A DNA stretch of 64,000 bases from Centropus unirufus (taxonomy: Eukaryota > Chordata > Aves > Cuculiformes > Centropidae), in assembly GCA_013397695.1 (NCBI GenBank), contig VYZI01000135.1, positions 675,397 through 739,396 of the forward strand, written 5' to 3'. Shown here one piece after another: positions 25,001 to 36,890 of this stretch. How positions within the stretch are numbered: the stretch's first letter is position 1; the number at the start of each line of letters is the position of its first letter. Made by a program: the position numbers and the translations under genes. Below the pieces are notes generated by a model. It was not told the DNA's origin, ran no database searches, and worked only from the letters and a program-made list of their open reading frames with translations.

Positions 25001-28000
25001 CAGAGGATAAACACTTAAATTACTGCTAAATTACAGCTACTACGGGGCAGTAAGGAAGCAGTGGACATAGAAAAGACTCCAAACAAAAAGAAATGGATGC
25101 CATTCAAAATCAGTAGGCAAATCTTCCTGGCCTGTCTCATCAGGTGGGTTAGGAAAGTTGGGCTCTTGGAGGACAGCTGAGCTGAAGAACTTTTGCAATG
25201 AGGGCAAGAGGTGGGAAGTGACAAATAGCAGATCTTGACCTGGCATGAGGCCGTTCAGAACAGGACAGAATTGGTAGTGGGTGAAGAGCTCTGAGGGCAT
25301 TGCAAAGACACCAGACACTGCAGATGGCTGCTTTCTCCCACAACTTCTGCCCAGGACTGCATCTCCCAGGCATTCTAAATCTCTGCTCACACTCTGCCCT
25401 CTCTGCTATCACAAATGGAGTAGCTACACTTTCACCTATCTGCAGGAAGCATTATACTATGCAGCCTGTGGAGATGCATGCCAGCTAGAAGTGGGTGAAC
25501 TTCACTGACCCCAGATTTTTCTGACAAAATGAATATTTCCTTTGATTGCCCTTAACACACAAAAGTATTTTAAGCTTCAATGCGAATAAAGATATTTATG
25601 CTAGATGTATGAAGTCTTTTCCATTATTCTATGTACCTCATTACATTTAGTGTGTAAAAATACTCTCTATGGAAATACCTGAATCAAAACCAATGAGGAA
25701 GTTGCACACATACTCCAAACACCTGCATATCACAAAAATTTAACAGTGCCAGCACCAAATAGTTCTGGTTTATCTCAGAAGAATGTTTGCAGCTAATCCT
25801 CTCTTGTGGACATAGATAAACATACTGCGGCTAATACATACTTATCATAATTCAGCAGAGACATCTCGGAGTGCCCCACTTAACTACTTTTCAATTTCTT
25901 TTCCTGTTGTCATTATCATCATTGTTTTTTTAAAAAAATCATTTACAGGTGATTATTTGGCCCTGACTTGGAACTACATCCACAGAATATTTCAACATTC
26001 CTTTCCTCTCGCTGCTACTGTGGAAGAGGTTCCTGTAAAGCACCTATCTGCATGGCAGGTTTCTCAGGCTCTGTGCTAACTTGGCTAGAGTCACTTTGGG
26101 AGTTGAAATTTAAATTGCAGGTATATGCTCTGTATATATCCTTCTTCAGGATAGTAACTTGTTGAGGCAGATTGAATTTATCATTTCCTGAGTATTATAT
26201 TTTCATCAAACCAACAAAAATACTTTTCTTTAGGGTATAATATGAAGTTCCAGACTTTGTCTAGACATAAGTTGGTATAGATAAAGGCAGATTTATCCAT
26301 GGAATGGTTTGCACTAGCTGAGCCTTCACTTTACACTTTGGGGTACGTGCAGGCTGGATATTATTCATCTTTTATTCCATCATTTGGGCCAAGAGTAGCT
26401 TTGCATCCTAGAGGTGCGTACAGTGATAGATCAGATAGTCCTTGCCACCATGGGAGTGTTAATACTATGAAACAGGGGATTTGAAGTTGCAGCAGGATCA
26501 ATTATCCTTTCACTTACTCCATCAAAGGTCTTGAGGATATAACTTGTAGGAAAAGAGTGAAAGTGTTTGCTGCTCTACTTCAACCATCTCCAAAAGAATT
26601 GTATCACTGTTTCCCCAGCTCAAATCTTTCGCTGTTCATGCATACCAGAAATCAGACATTTTCCCCGGTGCAAACTCCTTCTGGCTGGCCTGACCTTTAC
26701 ATATTTACCCATGCGCCACCATCTTCAAAGTTTGCTCCACAACCAGCATAGTGTGTGCTTCATGTGAGACCAAGAATTAAATGCAAACTTTTGTGTGCTC
26801 TTCTTTGAAAGATGTTCATTTGGGAGAATAGAGATCTACATACCTCGTATATAAATACATTTACCCTGTATAAAATACATTCACCTGTGATTTTCAGTGA
26901 TTCTCTGTAATAGTTTGGCAGTGCAACTTCAAAAACTCCACTTTTTTTTGTGAGTAGCATGCCTTACACCAAACAAATATTTCTCTGCTAATTTTTTGTT
27001 TCCTAGGGTGATTGGACAGCCATTATTCTTTTGAAATAAGGACAGAGAGAATGTCAGTATGAAGCATGGTATGAACTGAATAAGTGGGGACTGATTTTGC
27101 CAACTAGGCATGATGTAACAGTGCAATCGCACACTCTGTTAAGATCAATACATACCTGCTTGTCTAAAAATTGACAGTCGTTAAACATCTCATGCTAGGA
27201 CATTATGGCCTCTCCTGGTTTTCTGGCATTCTTATTTATTCACTCTAACTTCCTTTTGCCTTTTGATTTTAAATCCTAGTATAAATTCCTTGAGAATAGA
27301 GATTATAGGTTTCTACAGTGGCTGGCAACTGATCCCATTCAGAGCTGGAATTCTACTCAATAAAAGTAAAGACTATATTTTAGATGCTGGTGGGTATTCT
27401 TTCTCATAGATAGGCATAGCATGTAATATCTGAGAGAGGGCATGTATATATGATTTTGCATATAAAGTGGGTTTGAATCATTCATAGGCTTTAGGGAAGT
27501 GCCTGTAAGCCTATTTCACCAGCATGGAAGTCCTGCAGCAAATGCAATACTAATACTCCTGCTTAGTAATTTTAAATAGTTTGTAAGCTGCTGTAAAAAA
27601 TGTGTTGTCAGACTCTGCAACTAATTTACTTCTTCCAGTCTATAAAACAAGAAAAGGAAACATCTGTTTAAATAGGAATGTAATGGCAGTGGAGATAATA
27701 CTTTTCTTGTCTCTGTTGTTCATTGTATTTAATTGGTTTAAACAGAAAAAATGAATGTCACTGATTAATATGTAGTAATATTTATTAGAGCTTGAGACCT
27801 TGTACAGGCCTGTGTAGATGAACATTTTTGTGACAATGCTGGCATTTCTGAAATAAATTAAGCAGATGTGGGAACATTCCAGACATTTCTGAATACATAG
27901 TTAACTCCACATGGATGAAGTTATGGCAGAGTTAGCACAGATGACTAGCACTATCAATGCAACTTCTTTGTCCAAGAAAACTCTGCAGAAAGAGTTAATG

Positions 28001-31000
28001 TGTTACAAAAAGCATATCCTGTGGAATTTTCATATTCCTCTGTGAGATTAATTAATGTATATGTGTTCTATGTCCATCTCTCAGATCATTCAGACCCTGC
28101 TACACCAGAATAAATGCTTTAGAAAGGTCAGTCATGCTTGCAGGGAGCCAGCCTCACCATTCCCCAAACTTACAAAATCCAGGGACCATTTCTCGCATGA
28201 GTTTTATATTGCCCCTGAACAAAATGCACAAGAACAGCATTCAGCAGAGTGTGAAAAAATGTAAAGGGTTTTACCCTGACCATTGATTACTGCAAAATGC
28301 TGGCCTCCTGCTCTAGCACAGCTTGGGCCAGACCTTCCCTTGTCAGGTCTGTTCTTCTTGGTTTCTATGGGTTTGGGTTTTTTTTTCATTTATAAGCTAA
28401 GACAATCCAAAGATAAGTTGTTGCTGACAGAAAATAAATAAATAATTTTACATTAATGCTTTGACATAATCAAATGAGATGAACAAAAATAGTGGTGGCA
28501 CGTTCTACTGATAATTTCTCACTCTGGAACAAGTGTAACTGTTACAGAATCTGGAGGAGCCTGGAAGCAAACTGGTAAAACTATTGAGGGCTACTTTATA
28601 GGTTTAGATATAGGTTATTATTTGTATGGTGTAGATTTGTATGGAAAAAAAATAGCATAGGAAAGCTTTTTTTGCTTCAATTACTTCAGCAGTATGTGTA
28701 AGAGCATCCAGAGGAAAGCTGAGGAGCAATTTCAGTATAAGAAAGAACAGAGAAATCTCTCTAGAAATAGCAACTATTTGTTTTTGCCCAAAGTAAAACA
28801 TACTGGAATGCAAGGAGTGTGGGATACTTAAACTAAAACAATAAATAAAAATGTCTTGGAGGAAAAAAACCCAAGCATTTGAGATGTACAACAAATAACA
28901 ATGAGCAATCAGTACGAAGAGCTGGCTGTTGTTTGTGTTGGCGCTCCTTGCACATTTGAACCTTGAAGGATTTAAATCCTTGAAGGATTTGAGCACATGG
29001 ACAAAACCTTTTACATCTAGGTCTTAGAGTGACATGTAGGGTTGGGTTCCTCCAGAGACATGATCAGTCTCAGCTCAGTGTAGAGTCTCTCTACCAACTG
29101 TGCAATGAGACACATGCATTTAATTGGGTGATTATTAGAAACAAAAGCAAATTCAGGTGCATTCATGGTTTGGCCACCAAATACTGTGGCGTCACTGAAG
29201 CTACAGAGGGCATCCAAAGCTCTATAAAAATATATAATTGAGTCAAAGTTTGGCTGTTTAAATGTTAATTTCCTTAATAATTTTCTCTTGCTCCACACTG
29301 CCTAATACTTGGTTTGGAAAGTGTTATTCCTCTTCCACAACAACTGACAGAATAAAATTGATGGTGAACCATGTCTAGTCAGCAGTGAGGTGAAAGCAGA
29401 GCAATATGCTAATGATAAACTCTCAGATAAACTTTAAGACCTTACATTTAAAACTTAAATCTTCACAAGGCACACCTAGAAGCCTAATTAACATTTTTGT
29501 GAAAAATAGATATGAGCTGAGAGACATAGTTGGATCTTTGCAAACTTGGATTTTCTGAATGAGTACTCAGGCATCAGTTATTGAGGTTAAAATGGGCTTT
29601 CTAAGGCTAGCAACTCTTTATAGTTAACCAGAAAAAGGCAGTTTAACAGCCCTTTAAAGCATGGATTGTGTGCTTAATTTTTATATTTTAGATGTTTGCA
29701 TACATTTTAATCAATTTTCTGGAAAAGCTAAGGCAGATGCTAAATTGTTAACCTCATAATGTCTAGAAGATACCCTTGGTCCATGGGTGAGATTCGAGGT
29801 TGAAGGGACTTACATTAAAAATTACATGTTTTTTTTAGCTCAGAGAAGACATGAAGATGAAAAAAGGAAATTTACTATTGCTGCTGTTGTTTTAAACACT
29901 ACTTTATTCCCTTGCAAACCCACCAACTTATGCAATTTTAGACTACTGTTTAATCAGTGGGGAGAAGAGAAAGGAATACATTCTTTTAGGTATGTCTTCT
30001 TCACAGGTGTAATGAAATGAAATATGAATTTCAGCATATGCAATGCCTAATCAGATGAGTGAGCCTTTTTTAATGTCTCTGAAAGGCAACCACCATTTTC
30101 ACAAGGCCAGAGAATGAAGAGCTCAAAAATCCTGCATGCAGGCTGTTTGTGACACTTGAACAATGTCAGTCAGCAGGATTTGAACCAGTGGGATATGATT
30201 CCATTGGTTTTCTAGCTTTGATCACAAGAGGGAGTATTTGCAAGTAATCTTTCCTTCTAAAAACAAAAATGCTGCTTAACAGTGCAAGCAGTGGATTTGG
30301 ACAATTAGCTGTTTTCTGCAGTGCACCAGCAACATCCGTATCAAACTTGCAATAAGCACAAATTCAGAAACCATTTTTCCTTGTTTGTCTGTTTCTGGAA
30401 GTACACACAGTGAGGAGACCTTCAGAAATTTCATGCAGATTGTATATCAGTCATGATGAACTCTTTTAGAGGAAAACAGTGTAGTCTAACACCACAGAGA
30501 CAGATTACCATGGCATAAATTATTTGTTAATATATCAAAGGAACAATAAATCTTTCTCCCACTTGTATCTTTCTGCCCAAAAGACATTGAGTTTTCCATA
30601 AAGGACATTTTAATTTCTATAAGCTATAATCCTTAATTATATTTTTTGAGATACTATGACAAGAAAATGAACATGTTGGGGATAAAAATAAAAAAGCAGA
30701 TTTGGACTAGTTAGATTTCATGGTCACTACTTAGTGTTATCTGCAAGTTCATAACAGCACTGGCAAAGTCCTCATTCATTACCAGTGATATGACTTGTAG
30801 CTGTTTTTGGTGCTGATCAGTCATCTTATACCAAAAAAGGAAAATAACCTGGCTGGTAGAATAAAAATTTTAAAAGATAGTATTGACTTTGTTGCATGTT
30901 CTATCCAAACATTTTGAAGCTAAGCCATGAATTACTGAAGGTCCATAACTTTCTTGCAAATTAAGACTAACTTTTGTCCCCTCTTTGACGTATAAGCAGA

Positions 31001-31348
31001 ATCTGAACCAGAAGGGCCTTTACTGCTCTTGTATTGGAAGGCAATGACATGGAGGGACAATGAAGGGGAAACTCCTGTTATTGCAAGAACAGAGGATTGC
31101 TTGAGGTTTCAAAGGAAAATGGTAGCAGGCTTCATAATTCTCAAACTGCTGGGTTAACCTTTTCCTTATTTAAAAATGTTGCAGATCTATTTAGGGATTA
31201 GAGGAACATGGAGCAAGGGAAGAATGATTTGCTTTAAAGCCACACTGTCAGGTAGAGTTAAGTTCTATATAAATATGATTTTTATTTTTTTTAAGACTGC
31301 TAGATCAATGGAAAATTTCTGTGAAATCAAATGAGGAAATGAATTCTA
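25001..31348. other. Unannotated stretch
   Basis: No gene is recognised. A 116-codon minus frame (25040-25390) overlaps other frames in a locally GC-richer patch. A 130-codon minus frame (28604-28996) is rich in F, L, I and S. Neither matches a family I know. A short tandem duplication lies at 28961-28991. Confidence 0.5.
28961..28991. repeat. Short tandem duplication with perfect palindrome
   Basis: CCTTGAAGGATTTAAAT is followed directly by a second CCTTGAAGGATTT. The junction creates the 16-base perfect palindrome AAGGATTTAAATCCTT at 28966-28981. Probably slippage; no function is implied. Confidence 0.8.
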
Positions 31349-31870
31349 TTGAAAAAAAAACACTTTTGTTTATATTTAACCATTCTACCAATGTGTCTGC
31401 AATCCAAAGAAAGCAGCTTCATTCAAACTCCGTGTAAATTCATCAGGCTTTCTGCGAGAGTGATTAATCATTTTGCAGCGTGGAGAGCTGCTCTTTGTGG
31501 TCAACTTGTATTTTTCCTGACTGCACAGAGGTGTTTTGATGATGGCTGGCAGTGCAGCATGTCAGAATCTTGCTTACTGACATCGGTGATAGGTGGTAAC
31601 GTATCAGAGCCAGTGGGAATATCTAAGCGGCCAAATTATGAAGAAGTGGAAAATGCCAAGCCAATGCTCAGAGGTGTGAGTAAGGATGGCGTGTCTGTGC
31701 TCTTCCTCTCCATATTGACACACACACCTGCTGGCTCTGCAAAGCTCTTGCAAAGCCTGCATTCTCATGGATTTCTCCTGCCTGTCAGCAGGCAGGAGAA
31801 AGGAAAGCTGGCCATGGTCCCGTGGACTTCTCCATCCTTGCTCGTGGAAGGAGGTATTGCTGCTGTCTAA
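31349..31870 (+). other. Longest open frame in window, unidentified
   Basis: This 173-codon frame is the longest in the window. Its translation starts MKKKHFCLYLTIL, has a weakly hydrophobic start, and shows no domain, repeat or motif I recognise. Composition changes along it: the first 30 codons are AT-rich like the background and the rest is GC-richer. It contains a perfect hairpin (31772-31801) and overlaps a 115-codon frame on the other strand. I do not call it a gene. The GC-richer core (about 31430-31700) may instead be conserved noncoding DNA or an exon-like remnant. Confidence 0.2.
31772..31801. other. Perfect 13-bp inverted repeat (hairpin)
   Basis: TTTCTCCTGCCTG is separated by TCAG from its exact reverse complement CAGGCAGGAGAAA. 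The 4-base loop and uninterrupted stem make it the strongest small hairpin I noticed. It could form in RNA from either strand. No terminator, microRNA or transposon end can be assigned: the stem is shorter than a typical pre-microRNA and flanking pairing is not evident. Confidence 0.85.
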
Positions 31871-33000
31871 CAAAAAAAAAATTAAATTGGAGAGCCTCAA
31901 GTGCGTTCTAGTGGCTCTGGGTTTGCAAATCTTCGCACTTTGGTTTATCATTTCATAATCTACTCTGTGTCAGTAGCCATTCTCCTTAATGCCCAGAATA
32001 AGCAGCAAGAGAGCTTTTCAGGAGCCAGCCTCTTCCTACCCTGCCCACCTGACCTCTACTCTTCTTGATGGCATCATCTCATGGAGAAGATTCTTGACAA
32101 GGGCCGTTGTACATGCCCAGGGATGACTGCTGGAAAATAAACCTACTTCATAGATCCAGGAGTCAGGATACAGTGATTTTTTTGTTGTTTTTGGGGGGTT
32201 TTTTGCTTTAACTACACCAGGGAAGCTTTCAGGCAATGAGTGAACAGAGCCCTGCAAAATAATCATTTTTTTTCTCAGCTGTTACTTGATTTCTCCTGGT
32301 TCCCATGCCCGATTTCTAAACTGCTTTCTCTTTAAAATCTTTATGTTCCTTTCATCCCAGAGCTACCCTTAAGAACAGGAGCACAAAGGATTAGAATATC
32401 CCTTCAGTTTGATGTGAATTGCAAAGCAGGGCTCTCTTTTTCCATTCTTAAACATGAAGAGTGGTATGAGTAGCAATGCTGACAGTGTACATTTGCAGAT
32501 GCCACCATATGGGTCTTGAAAAACTAGTTGCACCGATGATTCCCTGCACATGTAGGAGACAGTTTGCATTGTTGGCATCGTCCCTGCACAGAAACAAGCA
32601 CAGCTTAGCAAAGCTAAGCAGATGGCACTAGATCTGGTGCCAGGGAAGCACTGAATTAAAGGTTATACCCACCAGGTTTGATGCGGTGCCAGTTTGAATT
32701 GGTACAGAAGCTTCGGCCCACCTGCTTATTGGCCCCGTGACATCTGGCATCTTTCCTCCCCCCCTCCCCGGACTAAGCTAAATGCAGCAAAGACAAATGT
32801 CATTTTAAAAGCTAGTTACCCATAAATGGGATTAAAATTCTCAGAGAAAAAGAGAAAGTTTTACAAATACATTGTGTTTAACACTGTTGTATTAGAGATT
32901 TTGGGACAGCTTTGGGAAGATTATATGCTGGAAAATAAAGGTCTGTGTAAAACCACATTTTACAGAACCACTAAATTGTCAGGGTGGCATACTAATGAAC
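31871..33000. other. Unannotated stretch, moderately GC-rich
   Basis: No gene is recognised. A small 7-bp inverted repeat (GCTTAGC AAA GCTAAGC) occurs near 32604-32620. A C-rich run lies near 32755-32770. Confidence 0.5.
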
Positions 33001-33720
33001 ACGCATAGCTGTTACAAGTTTACGGCTATCAGCAGCCTGCACATAACAGCTCACTGCCTCAGACTGTCACTGTACATATGTTGTCACTCAGAGCAGGAGA
33101 GATATTTTTCGCTACGCCACCTGAGTGTGGTTGGTTTAGGTGCCTAATGAACAGCAATGCACCCCGCTAGACTTATTGCCCAGCTCCACTTAGGATTTCT
33201 CTCCAACTCATTTCTGTTGTCCTACATGTTGTACCATTCACTTTGTGAAGATTATTATTATTTTTTTAAACCAGTCCCTTCTTCCTCTCCACACGTTCAC
33301 ATGCTGTATACACAAATATGCTGCCATGGGGACCGTGCTTGTTGCAGAGACTAAAACTGTTTATATGTCTTCTCCATTAGGGATTTAATCCTTGCTCCCT
33401 TGGTGTGAAATGAAAGCATGCAGCTGTATGGCACTCTGGAGATGATTACCATTAGAGCTAAACTTGAGTTTATACACACCATGAGCCGGATTAATCAACA
33501 ATTTATTGACTCAAAATTGAATCCGTATAGCATTGGTTTTGACTTCTTTTTTTTTTTAATAAAGAGGGACTCAGACTGCCTGAATAATTTTGGCGGAGAA
33601 TTGACAGAAAATCAGTGAACGAGATTTATTAAATATCTGAAAAATAGTGACAGGCCTTGTGTGATTTCTAAGGTTCCATCATAGAATGGCAGGGAAGTCA
33701 ATTTGCTTATAAACTGTAGA
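33001..33720. promoter_or_regulatory. Candidate conserved noncoding element (speculative)
   Basis: Complex, non-repetitive sequence with homeodomain-like cores (TTAATCAACAA, CAATTTATTGACT near 33490-33510) lies between AT-rich flanks. It has no coherent reading frame beyond 66 codons. This texture is often seen in deeply conserved noncoding elements. Nothing here proves conservation; only a multi-species alignment could. Confidence 0.2.
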
Positions 33721-34090
33721 CATATATTTTTAAATCATCAGTGCTGGTTTGGAGTCTTCAGTATAAAAAGAAAGAAAAATGATCAGCTTTGGAATCTGCC
33801 TTGAATTTTCTTGGCTTCTATATAGTCAGCAACAGTGTTTAGAAAAAACAAATGAAAAGATGATAGGAATGGATAAATAAGGCAATATATAGCTGAAAAG
33901 ATAAATGTATGGGGGAACCAGTTATAATGCAATTGCATTTCACCACAAAAAGGTCATTGGTCTCCTTTTCACAGTAATAAGAAAATAACTGTATGCCTGG
34001 AAATCTTTAGCTCAAGAATACTAAAGAAAAGAATAATATTAAACATACATATTTTCCACTGACGATCTTTGAAATAGGAAGTATTTGCAA

Positions 34091-34131
34091 GGACCTGATC
34101 CAAAACCAACTGAAGTCATGAAATGACTTTG
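34091..34131. repeat. Possible ancient sauropsid repeat fragment
   Basis: GGACCTGATCCAAAACCAAC then TGAAGTCATGAAATGACTTT closely parallels the phrase GACCTGATCCAAAGCCCATT followed by GAAGTCAATGG and ACTTTG that I associate with abundant old repeats of reptiles. It is the best of the five such fragments in the window. Confidence 0.4.
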
Positions 34132-34700
34132 CTGGCTCGTGCCTCTCTTTTCTTGACTTTGTTGCTGGTATATCTGCTGCCTGCTTTCTCTAGAGCAGAC
34201 AACAGCTCTCTGCTACAGGAGACTGTCTCACAAGTGCTCTACCTGCACAGATATACATTGACTTTCAAGTTGACTTCTTAAACTTTCCTACAGCAAAGCT
34301 TTAGGATGTTCTTGGCTATTGGTTTGTAGGGGCAGAAGTTCATGGCTTTCATCTCAAACCTTCTAGCTTTGCTGTTTGTAGACAAGCAGCGTCAACACAC
34401 TAAGTGAAGAGACAAGCGCTGGAACTCTTCTGGTAAGGTACCAGTGAGGACCAAAGCCTTGGAGGTAACTGCCTTCTCCAGCTGCCTATGAAGCAACCTG
34501 GTCTTGAACGTGTCTATGCTTTTCCCATTCATCAGACTATTAGAGATGGAGGTGTGCAAGGGCAGCTCTGTTGGTCTTGACGTTGAGTGGGGAGAGCCGT
34601 TCTAGCTTGCTTTTACTGTGTCTCACTTTAAGTGTTGCCAAAGCCATATTTGGGCTATTTTCTGGGGATTTGCTGAATGTCAACTGCTGAAATAAAAATT

Positions 34701-34727
34701 ATGGGCCAGACTTTGAACCATTATTCA
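34701..34727. repeat. Possible ancient sauropsid repeat fragment
   Basis: ATGGGCCAGACTTTGAACCA resembles the GGGCCAGATTTTGAACCC phrase of the same class of old repeats. It lies 570 bases from the fragment at 34091, so the two may derive from one disrupted element. Confidence 0.3.
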
Positions 34728-36192
34728 CAACAGACCCTTCTCCTTGTCTTCTCTAAACTTGGGAAATTTATAATGAACTCCAGTAGCAATTGAAATCTAT
34801 TTTTTGTTGTTGGTGGTTTGTTTTTTTAAAATAATTTGATAAATGTACTTACGAAATGGATTGGTGAATAGTTTGGAGAGAAATTGCTTTGCTTAGCTCT
34901 ACAGATTATCTCATCTAATACTGATTTCTCAAAATTTAGTCTATGAAAATGATTCCCTTGCATTTTCATGTTCTAGACAGTATCTCATATTACCCAGGGA
35001 CAACAATGCTGAATTTAAAATAACATCCTTAAAGAAAATTTATAAACAAAGAACTTTATTGCATATCTGTAGCCAAAATACAATCAGGATGTGAACTTTA
35101 CACTAATGATTTTTCTGAGTTTAGTCTGTTTACTTCTTTTATGGTTTATTACTACTGCAATTTAGATTTTGCCTCTGGCACCACTTCACCATCTCCATCA
35201 CTGTCATCACCATCTTCAGCTTCCCCACTTCTAGTGTCTACCACTCAACTTCTTCTTTGAGCTCTCTTGTAGCTTGAGGTAAATTAGACTCAGTTTTGTG
35301 ACTAATGCTGCTGTAAGTAACTTAATTTTTCTGAAAGTTAACTGCATGTTTTTAATACAATCCCCTTCTCTGAAGTGATAGCACAGTGCATTGGTATGCA
35401 AAAAGGCCAGTGCTTATACTTAACCAAGGCCATGCTGAGCTGGTGGAAATGAGGCCACACTTGCATGGAGCGGTGAATAGGGAAGGTGACCCTAAACAGA
35501 CCAACACAGTATTCCATCCCATATATGTCATAGGTTAAAACTGAGAGGTTGCAAGGGTCTTACTCTCTTCTGCAACAGCTGACATCCAGTGAGGACCTCA
35601 TCTGTCTGGTGGGTGGGGTGGGTGGGAGCATGATCTCAAATATTTGTATAGATTTTATTACTTACTAATTATTTTCATTATTGGTATTGTCATAATTTCA
35701 TTAAACCTGTAGTTTTAGTTTCCAAGCTGTAAGTGTTTTTCCCCTCATTTCTTTCTCCCCTTTCATTGAGGGGTGGGAAAAGATTTTGGAAGCTGAACTG
35801 CAGGGTTTTAGCTGCCAAAATTTGGCCAGGCAGGGCTCAATTGTGACAAACACCAATCATCATTGGCTCCTCTCACGGAATTTGAAATATGGTATTTCCT
35901 AAACCCTTCAGTGACAATTTCTGGATTTATCTGATCCCATGCTGTTTTAATCCATTGACAAATCAGTGCTGCACTAGGACTTCTTTATCTCCCCTGTAGG
36001 AGTTACAGCAGGATCCCCTGCCAAGAAACATAAGGACTACAAACACTCTTTAAAGGGCTTGTTCTCTACTGCATCAGGCACCTGCCGTTGAATCGTTCTT
36101 CCTGATATGACTGCAAGAGTGGCATGCATTTCTCCAAAGATATTCTTCATTGCTGGTGTTAGATGCCCTTTGAACGTACCTAGGACAAGCAT

Positions 36193-36420
36193 TCACCTCT
36201 TGCATAGAAGCACACCTGGTTTAATGTTCCAAATTATGTTCAGCCAATCCTTCATTAAGTCTGTAGACATCCATCCTTGGTTTTGACACCTAACAATTAT
36301 TCCAGTAGGCAGCTGGTCCTTCAGCATTGTTTTCCGCTTCAAGATCACATACGGTGGCAATTTTATACCATCTGCTAGCACTGCCAGCATTACTTTAATG
36401 TACATTTTTTCATTCCCCAA
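36193..36420 (-). pseudogene. Longest intact piece of the transposase DDE domain
   Basis: This 75-codon frame carries the segment between the first and second catalytic acidic residues of a pogo/Tigger DDE domain. Key blocks are VMLAVLADG, KLPPYVILKRKTM, GIIVRC, GWMSTDLMKDWL and the end NIKPGVL. It ends at a TGA where the family has Gly in KKRGML; reading resumes in the same frame beyond the stop. Wild-type function would be cut-and-paste transposition of the parent element. No sign of domestication is seen, because the frame is interrupted on both sides. Confidence 0.85.
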
Positions 36421-36812
36421 AGTTTTGATGATGACGGATTTGTGCCTATTTCTTCGATGATGTTATTGGATAGCTCATCAAAGGAAATGGGTGCCTCATC
36501 TACGTTTCCCATTTGGCTCAGCAGATAATCATAACCTTTATGCAATCGAATCACTTATTGCCAGAATATAATGAATTTTTTGGTGAAGTTGGAAGGTGAA
36601 CATTGGCAAAGCAAAGTTCTCTGGAGACATAAAACATCATGACACATCAGCTGTGTGCACAAGCCATCACTGGTCTTGAATGTTTGTCGCGTCATTCATC
36701 ATGCTTGTGCTATTTCTTGAGATTCCAGTTTAATGATTTCCGGTGTGACAAAGTTTCTGTCAGTTTTGGAGGTGTTTTCAGTGCACGCATTCAGCATCTT
36801 ATTGTTCTGCTT

Positions 36813-36890
36813 GAGTAGGAAAACCAGACTAGATGAACTCCAGAAGTCCCTTCCAACCTCAACTACCCTGTAGTTCTGTGGTTCTGTGAT
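36813..36890 (+). mobile_element. CR1 LINE 3' end nested in the Tigger/pogo copy
   Basis: ACCAGACTAGATGAACTCC, CAGAAGTCCCTTCCAACCTC and a tail of TTCTGTGGTTCTGTGAT match the terminal CR1 block (GGACTAGATGACCTCC, AGGTCCCTTCCAACC, then 8-mer tail). It sits between the two DNA-binding segments of the minus-strand transposase and points the opposite way. It therefore inserted after the DNA transposon was already in place. About 78 bases remain, a severely 5'-truncated insertion. Confidence 0.88.

Larger units (their letters stand above)
33721..35852. other. Unannotated stretch with two ancient-repeat-like phrases
   Basis: No gene is recognised. Two short phrases typical of decayed sauropsid interspersed repeats are listed separately. 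The rest is AT-rich, with no open frame long enough to consider. Confidence 0.55.

Noticed and set aside
31772..31801. microRNA precursor or transcription terminator
   Set aside because: The stem is only 13 bp and flanks do not extend the pairing; no T run follows in a terminator-like position, and the genome is eukaryotic.
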